From Plantago major (Eukaryota; Streptophyta; Magnoliopsida; Lamiales; Plantaginaceae), in contig JAIFAC010000453.1 in assembly GCA_026545765.1 (NCBI GenBank), positions 35,362 to 99,361 on the forward strand: 64,000 bases of DNA, given 5' to 3'. The number at the start of each line of letters is the position of its first letter. Position 1 is the first letter of the stretch. Below the pieces are notes generated by a model, which saw only the letters and a program-made list of their open reading frames with translations, was not told the origin of the DNA and did no database searches. Below, piece after piece: positions 46,951 to 59,931 of this stretch. The position numbers and the translations under genes are program-made.

Positions 46951-47900
46951 CTAGTTCAAAGCTACCATTAACTCTTGCCCCAAAGAATTTTGTACGGTCC
47001 CTCCCACTGGGTTTAAGTTTCCCACATGACTTAGTATATCACCTCTTCTAAGGACTAAGTCTCCAACTTGTATGTCCTTGGGAAAGACACGCTTATTGTA
47101 GGCTCGAGCACCATGGCTTGCATCAAGGATGTCACAATGCCTTATCGCGCTTGTCTTCAAGGAGCTCAAGGTCATAGATCCTGCGAGCTCATTATCACCG
47201 GGTCAGATTGTCGATTCTCCGAGTTGCCACCACTGCCTCCGAAGGGATGACCGCCGGATCCATAGACCAAGGAGAAAGGTGTTTCGTGTGGCGCTTCGTC
47301 GTTGCTCGATGCCCAAAGGGCCGCCACAAGATCATCCGCCTAACCGCCTTGGGAAGTTCTCAACCTTTTCTCCAATTTTGACTATGGTCTTGTTGGTGGC
47401 TTCCACCGACCATCGCTTGGGGGTGGCCAACAAGTAAAGCGTTGTTCTATTTTGAAGGACCGGCCACCCTTCACCTTGACCCGTAAAATTGTGCTCCATT
47501 GTTCAAACTAACACTGTGGGAGTCCAAACCGCAGATGATGTTCTTCCGTATGAATGTCCTAACTCGCTTTCGGTGATGGTCGACATCGCTTCAATTCACC
47601 CACTTAGTGAAGTACTCTACCGCCACTATCAAGAACTTCTTCCGATGCGCTCGTGGAAAGGGACCAACTATGTCTATGCCCCATTGATCAAATGGGCAAG
47701 CTATGATTGACGGAATCATAGGTCGGTCGGACGGTGTGGTATGTCGGCATAGTATCGCGCCTTCACAGCGCCGGGCGGTGTCAAGGCGCCCATGTCGATG
47801 GTCGCCAATAGTATCCTTGCCTTATGATCTTTGTGCCAAAGTCCTTCCTCCGTAATGGCTTCCACAACTTCCGCGTGGATCTCTTCCATCGCAGCTACTT
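46951..47900 (-). pseudogene. Gypsy integrase
   Basis: Integrase inserts the element DNA into the chromosome. On the minus strand near 47690-47590 it reads QWGIDIVGPFPRAHRKK then LIVAVEYFTKWV, containing the first catalytic Asp. Near 47400 WSVEATNKTIVK corresponds to the third catalytic region (usual GQAE.TNR with the catalytic Glu). Near 47310-47240 come ADDLVAALWA and HETPFSLVYGSG. The C-terminal piece (47175-46951) has YNKRVFPKDIQVGDLVLRR. Several frame breaks separate these. The second catalytic Asp region was not clearly placed. Confidence 0.8.
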
Positions 47901-47999
47901 CGAGGATCTAGGCATCTCAAGTGAGTTCCAGTAGGATCTTTTATAGAGATCTTCTCCCAAAATAAAGTATCATAGCTCGACATTGAATCTTCCCGCCTC

Positions 48000-50000
48000 T
48001 CTAGGATTCATGTAAAGTACCATCCTTGAGGTAACGGAATATATCCATCCAGCTTTTCGTTTCAAGAGAAACACCTTCTCGCTGGTGTTTGCTAGGAGGA
48101 TTCCGCTGGTCATTAGGATGACACTTCAGGTCTAAAGCTCCTAAGGCGAGGCGCATTGGAGAGCTGGCTGCTTTTTTCATTCCACTCTCTATGGAATTGG
48201 TCGAGAGTAAATTCTTCAAAGTGCTCAACCTCTTCGAGCTCCAAGTATTTGATCATGTTAGTCCTTTCGTGGTAAAGGACCCGAGAACTGGATTGTACGA
48301 GCCATGAGTCCTGGTAGCTTGATCCTTTTTACCAAGGGCTTTCGCCATTCTTAGGCCGTGATAAGTGCTTCATACTCGCCTCGTTGTTCACCTTAAAATT
48401 GAGGGTGATGGCGACTCAAGCTTGGCTCCTTCAGACTTTCAAGGAAAATTCCTATTCCTCCCGACCGTCCTGTTGATGATCCGCCCACTTGTAGTGTCCA
48501 ACATTCTTTGTTTCCTTCCTTTCCTCCTAAAGTGGAGGAGTGCTTTCAACCTTCCGCTTCTTGCTCAAGATGCGCCGTGAGATATCGAGTTCTTCGTCCA
48601 AAGAAACATGTGCCTCACTCTCAGTGAATCATCCATAGGTTGGTGATATCGAGTCTTAGTCGATGCTACCTCTTTGTGTTTCTTCACTTCTTTCTCCACT
48701 TGATTCCTTGATCCGGCTATCACCACATGACTAGCCTTTTCCCGGAGTTTTCGCTCTCCTTTTCTACTTTCTCCGATAGTCTACCAGGAAGTCGGCCAGG
48801 ACTTGTGCTTTCTTGGCAGATGGGACTTGGTAGCCAATATCATATTCACTTAGCTCAATAGCCCATTTGGATAGGTGTCCCGACTGATCCGGTTTTTCCA
48901 AGACATGTTTGAGTGGCTCATTTGTAAGGACCACAATCCGATGCGATTTGAAGTAAGGCTTCATTGCAAGGTAAACCAATGCGGCGAAGCTTCTCAACCT
49001 TGACATATCCGCTTCGAGCCTACAAGAGCTTTGCTCAAATAGTAAATCGGTAAATGCTCGTTGTCTTGTAGCATCAAGATGTAACTCATTGCTTCATCAA
49101 GGTGGCCAAATAAAGGTAAAGGGTTTCATCCTCCATGGGTTTAGATGTAAGGGCGAGAGGAGATACTTTTTCAAGTTTTCTGTGGCCTCTTCGCATTCCT
49201 TTGTCCACTGAACTTATTTCCTTTTCAGAAGATCTTAAAGAAGGAAGGTTCTTCTCATGACCGGAGATAAACGCTCAACGCCATCACCTTTCCTAGAAGT
49301 TTTTGAACTTCATCGACGCTTTGGGTGTGGTAGATCTATGATTGCCTTTATTTTCTCCGGTTAGCGCTGATGCCTCTTTCTCGTGACCATGTAACCAAGG
49401 AATTTTCCTCCTTTTACCCGAAAGTGCACTTTTCGTGGTTCAACTTCATTCCATATTTCGAGAATAGAGAAGCAATTGTTGAGGTGTTCGATGTGCTCTC
49501 CTCTTGCTTTTCACAAGCATGTCATCCACATAGACTTCCATGGTTTTTCCCAATTCTTCCTTAAACATCTTATTTACCAAATTGGTAAGTAGCTCCCAGA
49601 TTCTCGAGGCCAAAGGGCATGACCTTGAAGCAATAGACTCCCCCAAAAGAATGCCGCTTTCGATGTCTTCGAGCCATCCTAATTTGGTAGAAGCCTTGGT
49701 ATGCATCCATGAAGCTTAGAAGTGCACATCCCGCAGGAATCAACCAAATTGATCTATACGGGTAATGGATAAGGATCCTTGACAAAACTTGTCGAGTCTA
49801 GTGAAGTCATTGCACATTCTCCACTTTCCGGGCTTTTTCGACGAGGACCACGCTGCAAACCCAAATGGAGTTCGACTTCTTCGATATGACCGCTTTCATT
49901 AACTTGTCAACCTCCTCCCCGCTATGATAGCATCCTCAATCGTCCAAGTCTTTCCTCTTGCCGATGTCAATCGTAGGATCCATGTTCAAAGCGTGAACCG
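48000..50000 (-). pseudogene. Gypsy reverse transcriptase and RNase H
   Basis: Minus strand, in coding order: GKWRMCNDFTRLDK (about 49830), LLSFMDAYQGFYQIRMA (about 49720), CFKVMPFGLENLGATYQ (about 49610), MEVYVDDMLVKSKR with the catalytic Asp pair (about 49530), then the connection and RNase H: SRLRSFAALVYLAMKPYF (about 49000), HRIVVLTNEPLKHVLEKPD, WAIELSEYDIGYQV and KKAQVLADFLVD (48960-48780). It synthesises the element cDNA and removes its RNA. 48001-48228 is probably the linker to integrase. The order and motifs identify a Gypsy polymerase; the LTNEPLKHVL and WAIELSE strings are typical of the Tat/Athila branch. Confidence 0.88.
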
Positions 50001-50559
50001 CAATCCTTGGTCTATCCTTGAGATCATCTGTGCTCCAAGCAAAGATGTCGCGATTGTCCCTAAGGCGTGTGATGAGCTTCGCCTACTTCCGCACTTATCT
50101 CTGCTCCAATCCGAAGTTGTTTTCTCCGGATTTCCTTCACCGATGGACCTCTTTCAAGGCTTCATGGATTCTATCCTAGCGCCTGGGGAACTTTTCTCCG
50201 AGCGACCCAATACCGATTTCTTCCTTTCGTGGCGCTGAGTATTGAAGAATGGCTAAGAGGGCCCTTGGTGACCGAAGGACAGTTCTGTGGCCCTCCGTCG
50301 ATATGATGTAGCACTCCCTGCTTCTCGATGTTGCCCATTTCTTCCCTATGCCGTCGGGTTGGAAACTTCACCCTGTGTAGGGAGAAGCGATTGCTCAATT
50401 GGTTAAGTCCCGGCTGCCCAAGATCGCTATAGTCGAAGGTGCTATCTACTACCACAAAGAGGATACCGGTCACTCTTGTTAAAAGTGCCCATGGAGACTT
50501 GCAATGGTATACTTCCAATGGGACGCATTACGACCCTCCAAAACCTACTAATGAGGTAT

Positions 50560-50790
50560 ATATCATTCATATTGTATTTGCCCCTGATGCATTTGCTCAA
50601 CATCTTTCGATAGGACATTCGAGGAGCTTCCCGTGTCGATTAGCACCTTGTCGACTTTGTAAGTGGCAATCACTAGAGAAACAACCAAAGGGACATCGGG
50701 TCCTTGAGATCTCCTCCGCCAGACGCTGGTGGGGGATCTCACTATCGCCAAAGGTGATTGCATTTGTGCCTTTCAAAGTCAGGTAATGTC
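50560..50790 (-). pseudogene. Gypsy aspartic protease
   Basis: Minus strand reads PLVVSLVIATYKVDKVLIDT then GSSSNVLSKDV. VLIDTGSS is the retroviral-type aspartic protease active site that cuts the polyprotein. It lies between gag and RT as expected. One continuous frame of about 66 codons covers it. Confidence 0.8.
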
Positions 50791-51059
50791 AAGCCGCTGT
50801 TGTTTCTAAGTGTTGCGGTCCTTTCCCTCATTTTTGCTATCTCCCCGCTGTCCTCCCAATGGCGCTGATAACTCCACCGTAAGGGAGATTCTCCATTTCG
50901 CCTCTTCGCGTAACCTTGATATCTTTGGGCTCGAGGTGGGATTTCATGGAGGTGGTGGTAAAGATCCGCCGGAGGTTCGTAACCACGCCCTCTCTTCTTT
51001 GCTCATTCCTTCTATGCCCGGAGGGCTCTTCTTCAACCGTGGTTCTTTCAACTTCCCAC

Positions 51060-52520
51060 TTCTCACTAGCCTTTCAATTTCGCCTTCAACTGGATGCAAT
51101 CCTCAATAAGTGACCTTTCTGCTTGTGGAACCTATAGTAGTCTTTAGAGAATTTACTCTTCTTCGCTTCGACCGTTTAGCCATCAGATATCCAAGTCCTT
51201 CTCAATAGAAGCCAAGATGTCGGATCTTGGTCCGTTGAGGCGAGTATACTCGCAAACCTCCGGTGGAGTTCTTTCTCCGTGAAGTTCTTTCGCCTCGAGA
51301 TCTCTTTTTGCTCAAACTTCCTCGACGAGGAGGGAGTTCTGTCAGATTTGTTCTTTTCCTTCTTGATCCCTCGCCTTATCGGGTACATTTCTTCTGTGAA
51401 TCTTCTCCATACAAGACTCCTTCGCAGATTTCTTCCAAGTACTTTTCACAGGTGATTTCTTCAAGAAAGCTTCCTTCTAAGCTCATCATTATAAGTGTTG
51501 TCATAGAGGTGTCGGACCCGCTCTTTGATGCTATGAGGTTCTACCCGCAGACTTCAAAGGTTGAAGCGATCAAGGAAGGTTCCGAGGTCCTCATGCTCTC
51601 TCCGGATTATGCCCGCCAGTGCTCAATCGATCTCTTCCTTCTTTTCGCTTTCTCAAACCTTTTTAGGAAAAGGGAGGCGACGTCCAAGATATGATTTGAT
51701 GGAACCATTGGTAGTGAGGTCCACCAATCCATTGCTTCTCCAAAGAGTGTGGTGGAAAAGTTGAGAGCTTTCATGTTGTCGCTGAGTCCATTGCTTTCCA
51801 TCTTACTTTCAGATTTAGTAAGATGCCCTACAGGCAAGTATCTCCATAGTAATGCTCAAGGTTTGGGATAACACAATGGGCGCTTTTCTTTTTTTTGATC
51901 TCATCGCACGTAGGGTTGGGAGTTTTAACTACCACCTTCTCATGTGCTTTGACCATCCCGCCAAGGTGGCAATTTGTGTTTCCAAGGCCTTCTATTCGAG
52001 GTAGATCCGCCAAATTGGCCTTTCACCAAATTCCCGTTGATGGCTACATCCGAGGGAGATCATTGATTGGAACAATCGGGTGCTTTCGCCATTTGATCCC
52101 TAGGCACTTGTTGTTGAGCTCTCACGACCGGTTCCCACTGCTCACTCATGCACTTCCGGACTTCTCCTCGTTGTTCGTGAGAGGCAGCTCTTCTATCGAG
52201 AAGGTGTCTCAGATCTTCCGTTGAGCTTGCTCCCCAACCTTTGTTGATCGGACGGTGCTCATTTCTCGATTGAGCGGGTTCAAATTTGCCTTGGGATTGG
52301 CGAGGGTGGGCTGAGGTTGTTTGATCCAAAACACCTCAATAGTGGTGAGTAAGAGGCCAAACCGATTCTCATTCATTCCAAATTCACTAGGACAAATGAT
52401 CCGCCCATTTGGGAGGGTAAAGTTTCTACCGGGAGGACTATGTGTTCTCGACGGAGGAACTCGTCCTTCGTCCCCAAGTGTCCGGACCTCATCGTGGATT
52501 AGTGGCTCTTTCCTCGTCAA
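51060..52520 (-). pseudogene. Gypsy gag
   Basis: Particle protein of the element. The N-terminal pieces (52520-52060) are low-complexity and polar, with SSTEDLRHLLDRR and EVRKCMSEQWEPVV. The core (51837-51607) reads MKALNFSTTLFGEAMDWW, LPMVPSNHILDVASLFLKRF, the usual retrotransposon gag core. Near 51150-51060 comes FHKQKGH followed by DCIQLKAEIERL, the zinc-knuckle-like region of Tat-type gag with the first Cys not visible. At least three frame breaks. Confidence 0.78.
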
Positions 52521-52701
52521 GAAAGATCAAGCGGTATGGCCATCACTGATTTTCTACCACTTCTTGTCGAGACTCTTGTTACTCCACCTCTTCTAGTGGG
52601 AGGTCTCCCTTTGTCTCGAGTCATGCACTAATGGCAAAGGCGCTGGTTCTGGACCTTCTTGTTCTTGCCATTATCAAGAGAACGGGACTTTTGTAAAGAT
52701 T

Positions 52702-52717
52702 CCCATAGACGGCGCCA
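52702..52717 (-). other. Primer-binding site of the Gypsy element
   Basis: TGGCGCCGTCTATGGG on the minus strand, three bases after the LTR end. TGGCGCC followed by GTCTGTGGG-like sequence is common next to the 5' LTR of plant Tat/Athila elements. Confidence 0.7.
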
Positions 52718-52720
52718 AAA

Positions 52721-53637
52721 TGTCGAGGTGTAACTCCCCAACTACTTAGATTTATTTAACTCTTCTAATGGGTACCAAGATGAGGCTCCTTGCTAGATGA
52801 TGGCCAAGGCGTAAGAACTAGCCGCCAACTACTCCTAAGGACCGCACACTCGAATGGGATTAGTGCCCGCTTGCTAAGTGTCAAACCGGATGAGACTTTA
52901 CTCGAGAGTGACTGAGGATCAGCTCTGTATAATGCTCGTGATGTGACTAGCGAGAAGACTTGTTCGAAGTGACTTACTTGAAGTGTCTTGCTTGTTGGGA
53001 TATGTGCCTTATTTATAGGTTATCATTGAAATGGAAGGCCTTGCTAGGATTGCGCCATGTGTACGGCCAGATTGAGCCACCAATGCTAAGATGAGGCCCA
53101 TAGCCCAATAATGAAGCTTTAGCCCATGCCATCTTGGGCTTTAGGGTAGTTTGGTCATTATTGGGAGAGTTTTGAGGATGTGACAAAGTCCGCGAGATCC
53201 TGTGTTCGAGAGGTCGTCCGGATGCCCGATCCGGACAAGCATCTTTGTCACCGAGGAAGTTCTCCGCCTCGTCAACTCTTCCGATTCGAGCTCCCGGTTC
53301 TACATCTCACTCTTTCGTGCCCACTTGCTTGGTAGCTTTATGAGATGGTCATGTCGATCCGAGTTGACATCCGACGGAATCCTCGGGTCGGAGAAGGTAC
53401 CGACTGCACTATGCTCCTTTCCTGTGGAGGCTCGCATCAAGGTGGGTCGGACCTATGGTTCCGGTCGGGCCTTGCAGGTCCAAACTTTGTCCCTTTCTTT
53501 AGGGTGGGTCGACCATGGATGGTCTCGGATCGACCATCGCTCGGACTAAAGTGCCTCGATCCTTTCGATGACTTAGGACGCCTTAGGATTCGTTCCTAGG
53601 TCCTTTATGACGGATTGGACATATTTCCGTATCAACA
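52721..53637 (-). repeat. 5' LTR of the Gypsy element (element orientation)
   Basis: Plus-strand borders TGTCGAGG and TATCAACA. TATA box complement at about 53009-53018, roughly 620 bp into the LTR. It differs from 39757-40681 by scattered small changes, many at CTG/CAG/CTGG sites. Confidence 0.93.
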
Positions 53638-53642
53638 AGAAG
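53638..53642. repeat. Right target-site duplication of the Gypsy element (AGAAG)
   Basis: Second copy of AGAAG, followed by ATCAACTCTC as in the unoccupied sites of units 1 and 2. Confidence 0.95.
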
Positions 53643-53763
53643 ATCAACTCTCATGTGAAATGTAATTCAATTCTATTTGTAAATTACACATATAAAGCAT
53701 GTGCACGGTTATAATCATGTAGAAAATCTAACTCTAGCATATTCTTCATGTAGTAATTTTTTC

Positions 53764-53947
53764 ATGACATTTTCAAAATGTTATGCTCGTCAACTACCAA
53801 GACGAAACAAAAGATTACATTGGTCAAGGTTGATATTTTTACGAGTGATTAGCTCCTAGGCCTAAGTGGTTTATATTTTGTGACATGATTCAAATCTGGA
53901 AGGATGAATGAGTGGGTACGTTATTGGATGGCATTATTATTATTATG

Positions 53948-53995
<48 letters not shown>

Positions 53996-54320
53996 GTAAT
54001 TTGAGTGTTAGTTGAGAAACTAGAAAAGTTGTGTTGATTCGCATAACATATGGTATCTTGACATTATCTATTGTAGTTTATCCCTAAGGACTTGGATACA
54101 GACAAAAATATTGAATTTCCAACAAAGTTGAAACTTATTGATTAGTAAGGCGACCTTCACTACCATGTACACGCAATGGTATGATGGAAGGTCACTACAA
54201 AGGATGATGGAGCAAGTCGCTCAAAATAAATTTTATCACAGTGTCGATTGATTTGCATCGGTGTTTGATAATGAAACTCGACCTAAAAGTGTGTGTCACT
54301 TCTTCGTGAAACCGGACGTA
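53764..54320 (+). pseudogene. Second B3 domain fragment, unit 3 copy B
   Basis: Same layout as in units 1 and 2: linker (about 53795-53920), (ATT)n in the intron, second-domain exon from 54077 after TTGTAG. Compared with unit 2 copy B the linker reads GGTCAAGGTTGATA for GGTTGGGCAGTGATA and the exon has lost several bases (ATTGATTAGTAAGGCGACC). The shared TAG stop is present (about 54143-54145). No continuous B3 frame remains. Confidence 0.55.
53934..53995. repeat. (ATT)n microsatellite, unit 3
   Basis: About 20 ATT repeats with one interruption (ATGATT near 53945), the longest of the three units. Confidence 0.95.
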
Positions 54321-55389
54321 GCCTATAATATATTGTTAATATGAGCTATTGTCTTGAACATGTTTTATAATCCTCCTTGGTGAATTGAGTTGAACTCAAT
54401 TTGAGACTTTTATGGTATAACTATTGTTTTCATGAAGTGTATGAACATATATGGAAAGTTATTGTTAGACTTTTTTTATATTATAGTAATATATTTTAGG
54501 AGGACTTTTGTGTATTGCTATATTTTGGTTATATTCTAAATAATCGCTCTAATGTAATTACGACCGATTTGATTTTTATGCACGATTAAATGATTATAAT
54601 AATCCATTTCTGGAAAATTATTTTTGTTTCGAGCTCATAGTGTCGTATAAATATGGCTCTTACAATTGATGTAATATGTAAACTCTGCTTTTTTCCAAAA
54701 CATAAAATATGTAACGCCTTGTATTAATTCTCTGACACAAATGATAGAGGTCCCATAGAATGATGGTGCAAAAGTCAAGGCCTCGAAAGTTAATCGTCGA
54801 GTATCCTACTACAATGTAGAAGTTTGAATTTATAATTACTTAGACCTTCTCTCAAAACAAAACAGGTAATGTAGTGAAAGTTGATCCCGTCTGCCTAGGA
54901 ACAACAATTATTACCTCAAACATAAAATACTTGATTTATCACTTATAGAATTTAAACGTAGCAAAGTAACATTGAACTAAATTACCAATATTCCTACGAA
55001 AAAGAATTAACAAAGATACTTAAGCTTTTAAAACGGATCATGGAGACACGGATATGTAGTGGTCATGAATAGTATAGATAAAGATATCACATTCATATGG
55101 CGGTATAAGGATTTGCAACACGCCGTAGTGGATTAATTATATGTCTAAGTGAATTCATGTTCTAAGAAAGGACTTAGTGGACTAATCAAGGATTATGTCA
55201 AATTCAGATACCACTATAAACTTGTGTTATTTACTTATCGACTTATTCTTTCAAAGAAGCTATTTGCCTATCTTCTTTATTTGACTACTTTCCAGAAAAC
55301 ACACAACACTTAAAAAGTCTTCCGACTCTTACTATAACTATTAGTGGCCCTTGTGTTTGTTGAGAAACATTGTTAGCACAAATGCTTTT
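54321..55389. other. 3' flank of B3 copy B, unit 3; no gene seen
   Basis: AT-rich sequence collinear with 11701-12789 of unit 2 and 2951-4039 of unit 1, ending at the Copia fragment. Confidence 0.6.
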
Positions 55390-57145
55390 ATGTATCCATT
55401 AACTGATATTATACCAAGTGTCAATTATCGATAATGCGTAAATTACATCCGACACTTGAGCATAGAAGATCTTCAAGAACAAGAGCTCATCCAAATTTCA
55501 ATGTGTACAAGTATTCTCTTCCACCTTCTTTACATATTACAAATAATGATAATGCTACGTAGACTACCGATTCGATCGCTTTGTTCTTCTAATGTCAAGT
55601 ATCATTATCCTATTAGTGATTATTTGTCCGTTGAGCATTTATCCTCTATTCTAAAGTGTTTTACTACAAGTTTAACTTATACACCGAGCCTAAGAATATT
55701 AAAAGTGCAAATCAATTCTCGAATGGAAACAAGCTACGGTCAAGAGATTAAAGCTTTAGAGAAAAGTCATACTTGAATTGGTTAATTTACCACCGGTAAA
55801 TATACTATCGATCGTAAATGGGTATATAAGGTCAAACTTAAATCATGGCACTTTAGAGAGATATAAGGCCAGATTAGTTGCTAAAGGTTATACTCAAGAG
55901 GAGGGATAGGATTATTATGAAACCTTTTTCCGTTGTCAAGTTAACTCATCGTGGAAGGTTTTGTCATTGCAAAGGAGCGTGAATTGGTATTTACACGATG
56001 GATGTCAACAATGCTTTCTTGCATGGTGACTTGTATGAAGAGGTTTATATATCTTCACCTCCGTGATATGACACTAAATGGCGTTTGCGTGATTGTTAAA
56101 AGTCTTTATGGACTTAAACAAGCTAGTAGACAATGGTTTTGTAAACTAGTTGTTTTTACAAGCTTTTGGTTATATTCAACTGCAATGACTTTTCTCTCTT
56201 TACTAAGTACAAGAATTATAATTTTACCGCTCTCTTAATTTATGTTGATGATATTATTCTTCTCGAAATGATTTGATGAGATGTAGCAGCTAAACAATAT
56301 CTACACCAACAGCTCACTATTAAAGATTTAGGTGAAAGGTCTTGTTTTAACTCAAAGAAAGTATACTTTAGATATCTCGACTTATATTCGTTATCCGGGA
56401 GCTAAACCTTCTAATACTCCTATGGATTCTACTTTGAAATTATCTAAAGATTAAGGTTCACCTCTCGCATCCTATTCAATACAGAAATTGGTTGGTAGAT
56501 TATTTTATTTAATCGTCACAAGGCCCTATATATCTTATAATCGTCCAATGTTTAAGCCAATTCATGCAAAGATCCTACCGATATTCATATGTCTGCAGCT
56601 CACGTGATACTTAGGTATCTCAAAGCAACACCGTGAAGGGCTTCTATATGCATCTACTAGTGATCTTATCTTGAAAGGATATACAGATTCAGATCAATGG
56701 ATGTGCGATACTAGGAGGAGTGTTTCGTTTTGCTTTCTATATCTTCGAGACTCATTCGTGTCATGGAAATCAAAGAAGCAACCAACAGGTCAAGAATCTA
56801 TACAGGTAGTACAGTAGTCAGCTAATGCATCCCGTGACGCCAATGGATTCTTTTCATTCTTAAAGATCTCAAAGTTGATCATTCTCACCCGCCTTGTTAT
56901 ATACAGTATAACAAGTCCACTTTTCATCTTGCCTATAACCCTATTCAAGATCAATGCACCAAACACATAGAACTTGATTGTCATCTTATAAGAGACAAGA
57001 TAGTGAATGGTTTGTTGAAGTTGATTCATATCAAGAAGGACTATCAAGTCACGATATCTATACCAAGCCTCTCGCTTTGCCATTATTTCTGTAAAGAATC
57101 CAAGATGAATATGATTAATATCCATATTCATCTTGAGGGAGGGTA
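55390..57145 (+). pseudogene. 5'-truncated Copia pol (unit 3)
   Basis: The most damaged of the three copies of the same fragment. Recognisable pieces: LTYTPSLRILK region near 55680, VYISSPP-equivalent near 56045, SLYGLKQASRQWFCKL near 56100-56150, YVDDI near 56245, ALEKSHT near 55765, and KHIELDCHLIRD near 56960. It shares the internal loss after IKDLG and the TAA after LSKD with units 1 and 2. The additional frame breaks not shared with the others are mostly at CAG, CTG or TGG sites, so the true sequence may be close to that of unit 1. Confidence 0.85.
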
Positions 57146-57152
57146 ACAAGAA

Positions 57153-57451
57153 TGTTCAAGACATCAAAACTTGTGTTAAACATGTTTTGATACTCAACTA
57201 CAATTATTAAAGAGTTGATTGCATTTATCAAGGAAAGGTGGTGAACTCAATTGAAGACACCAAGACCACAAGGATCCGTGCAAAGTTTGTCAACTAACTA
57301 GTTTTTAGTGTTGTACATGCTTCCTATCTTGTACTTCTCTATTAGATATTAGTTATAAATACTAATTAGAGAGACTGCTTTACTACTTCTTCTACAATTT
57401 TTCCGTTGATTTTCTCTCAGAATTTTCCATTCGATTCAATTCTTATATACA
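57153..57451 (+). repeat. 3' LTR of the Copia fragment, unit 3
   Basis: TGTTCAAG start after the purine tract and TATATACA end, as in units 1 and 2, about 10 bp shorter. TATA-like TTATAAATAC near 57353-57362. Confidence 0.55.
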
Positions 57452-57649
57452 ATTTGGTTTCGATTTATGGAATTGTGAGAATTCTTATACATACATAACC
57501 TAAAATGATCTTATAATTACTATATGTATTTCGTGGAAAAAGAAGGGAGATTAAAAAAACAACAACAAGATGAAACGATTAATTCAATTATAATTATTTA
57601 TTTATAAATTATTAGCATAAGAAATCTCGAGTTTCTACATAAGACTTAC

Positions 57650-57990
57650 CCCATGTTGTAGGTGATCCTTCTTTACGCCAAGACATCCATTGTTTGAAGT
57701 TCTTCCTGTGAACTTCTCTCCGTTTCGCCCATGGTTAGCGGGAAAGATTCACGAATAGCGTACTTCAACTCCAAAGAATAGACATCTTCAACACGTAATC
57801 AAAGTCTTAAGTTGTTGTAGAGAGTGGGTGTGTGAAGATGGTGAATGTAACAAATGTAATAAAGAATCACGAAAGGTAGGGTTTCGGTCCTAAGACTTTG
57901 ATTGTCCCGCCTGTGCCAACGGTTTACTTAGCAATCGCCTCCCAAGATAGAACAATGAGAGTTAGTATTCAAGCATCAATCGCTAACTCA
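57650..57990 (-). pseudogene. Unidentified minus-strand gene fragment, unit 3
   Basis: Collinear with 15121-15486 of unit 2, with the same donor at its end (GGTAAGTC) and TATA box upstream (58084-58093). The 69-codon frame of unit 2 is broken here by small changes. The unit 2 copy is the better one to study. Not identified. Confidence 0.35.
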
Positions 57991-58083
57991 CGCTTAATAT
58001 GGCAAGATATAAAGTTCGGGCTTTTAGAGAGTAAGAGAGAAGAAAGAATGATTGGATTTCTATGTGTTGAAAATCAACTGGGG

Positions 58084-58093
58084 TCTATTTATA
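58084..58093 (-). promoter_or_regulatory. TATA box upstream of the minus-strand fragment, unit 3
   Basis: TTATAAATAG on the minus strand, the same position as 15577-15587 in unit 2. Confidence 0.4.
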
Positions 58094-59052
<959 letters not shown>

Positions 59053-59179
59053 ATGTTATGCACACACATTAGTCCATACATTCATAAGTTGAGTTTAAGA
59101 GCATGAATTCACGTTAATAATAAGATTTAAGTCAAGAAAGATTTTCAAGTCATGTCAAGAATGTGCTAGTAAGGTCTCC

Positions 59180-59365
59180 CTAGCAAATCGTACAACCAAG
59201 TTAAGCTGTCACCATCGCCAGTAACTAGCAAATCGTGGCTATTCATGTTGCGGTCACCATCGGCTCGGAACTAGCAAATCATGGCTATTCGTTAAGCGTC
59301 ACCATCGGCCAGGGCAACTAGCAAATCCTGGCTATCCATGTTAAGCGGTCACCATCGACTGAGGA
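59180..59365. repeat. 49-bp minisatellite, four copies, unit 3
   Basis: Same array as 16664-16855, each copy starting CTAGCAAATC; copies are slightly shortened by losses at GGC and CAG-like positions. Confidence 0.85.
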
Positions 59366-59931
59366 TGTACCTTACGATGCTAAGTGAGCTCCCGATCAAG
59401 TTAATTTTCAAGTTATGTGTAAGAGTAAAGTTTAAGAATGTTTGTTTAAAGAAGTTCAAGTTCAAGTTCAAGTGTTAAAAGTCAAGTCAAGTCTTAAGTT
59501 GCATTGCATTAAGCAAGATTAAAAGATTTAAAAGACATGAAGATAGAACTTCAAGTCATGACACGTGCATGGAATTTGCTCAGTCAAGTGGTCACGACTG
59601 ACCCTTGCTAAAATTATCAATTTTAGGTACTTGAAGTCAACGACGGAGTGGCGAGTGTTGTCGAGCAAAGGATCAAGATCGTGAAGATATTTAATATATT
59701 TAAATTTCATTATTTCAAAGACTTTGTAATGTTGTAAGAATTTAGCTATTTATAGTTCCGCCGCATATTTTACAAGTTCAAGAATTATTTTCATGAATTT
59801 TCAGGTCAAGTCTTTGGACACTCAAGCCGCCGAACTACATTTTATATTTTAACAAGTCAAGTTCGTTGAATTTTCAAACTCATGAACTAGCGAGTCCTAT
59901 TTTCCTTAGTTCAGAAAATTCGTATGCCACA
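59366..59931 (-). repeat. LTR-like sequence, unit 3
   Basis: Collinear with 16856-17411 including the TATA box (near 59745-59755). The terminus reads TATGCCACA on the plus strand instead of GGGCGCTACA, so the chromovirus-like end is visible only in unit 2. Confidence 0.3.

Larger units (their letters stand above)
39757..53637 (-). mobile_element. Near-complete Gypsy LTR retrotransposon, Tat-like, minus strand, with antisense gene
   Basis: A 13,881-bp element with 5-bp TSD and LTRs of 925 and 917 bp. Gag, protease, RT, RNase H and integrase lie on the minus strand in Gypsy order (integrase last). A large 3' region (46900-40682) carries a gene on the opposite strand with its own promoter. This layout, long 3' region plus antisense ORF, is characteristic of Tat-lineage elements such as Grande, RIRE2 and Cinful. 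No chromodomain was seen after integrase. The GC content is higher than that of the surrounding unit. It is present only in unit 3, so it is younger than the unit duplication. Confidence 0.93.
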
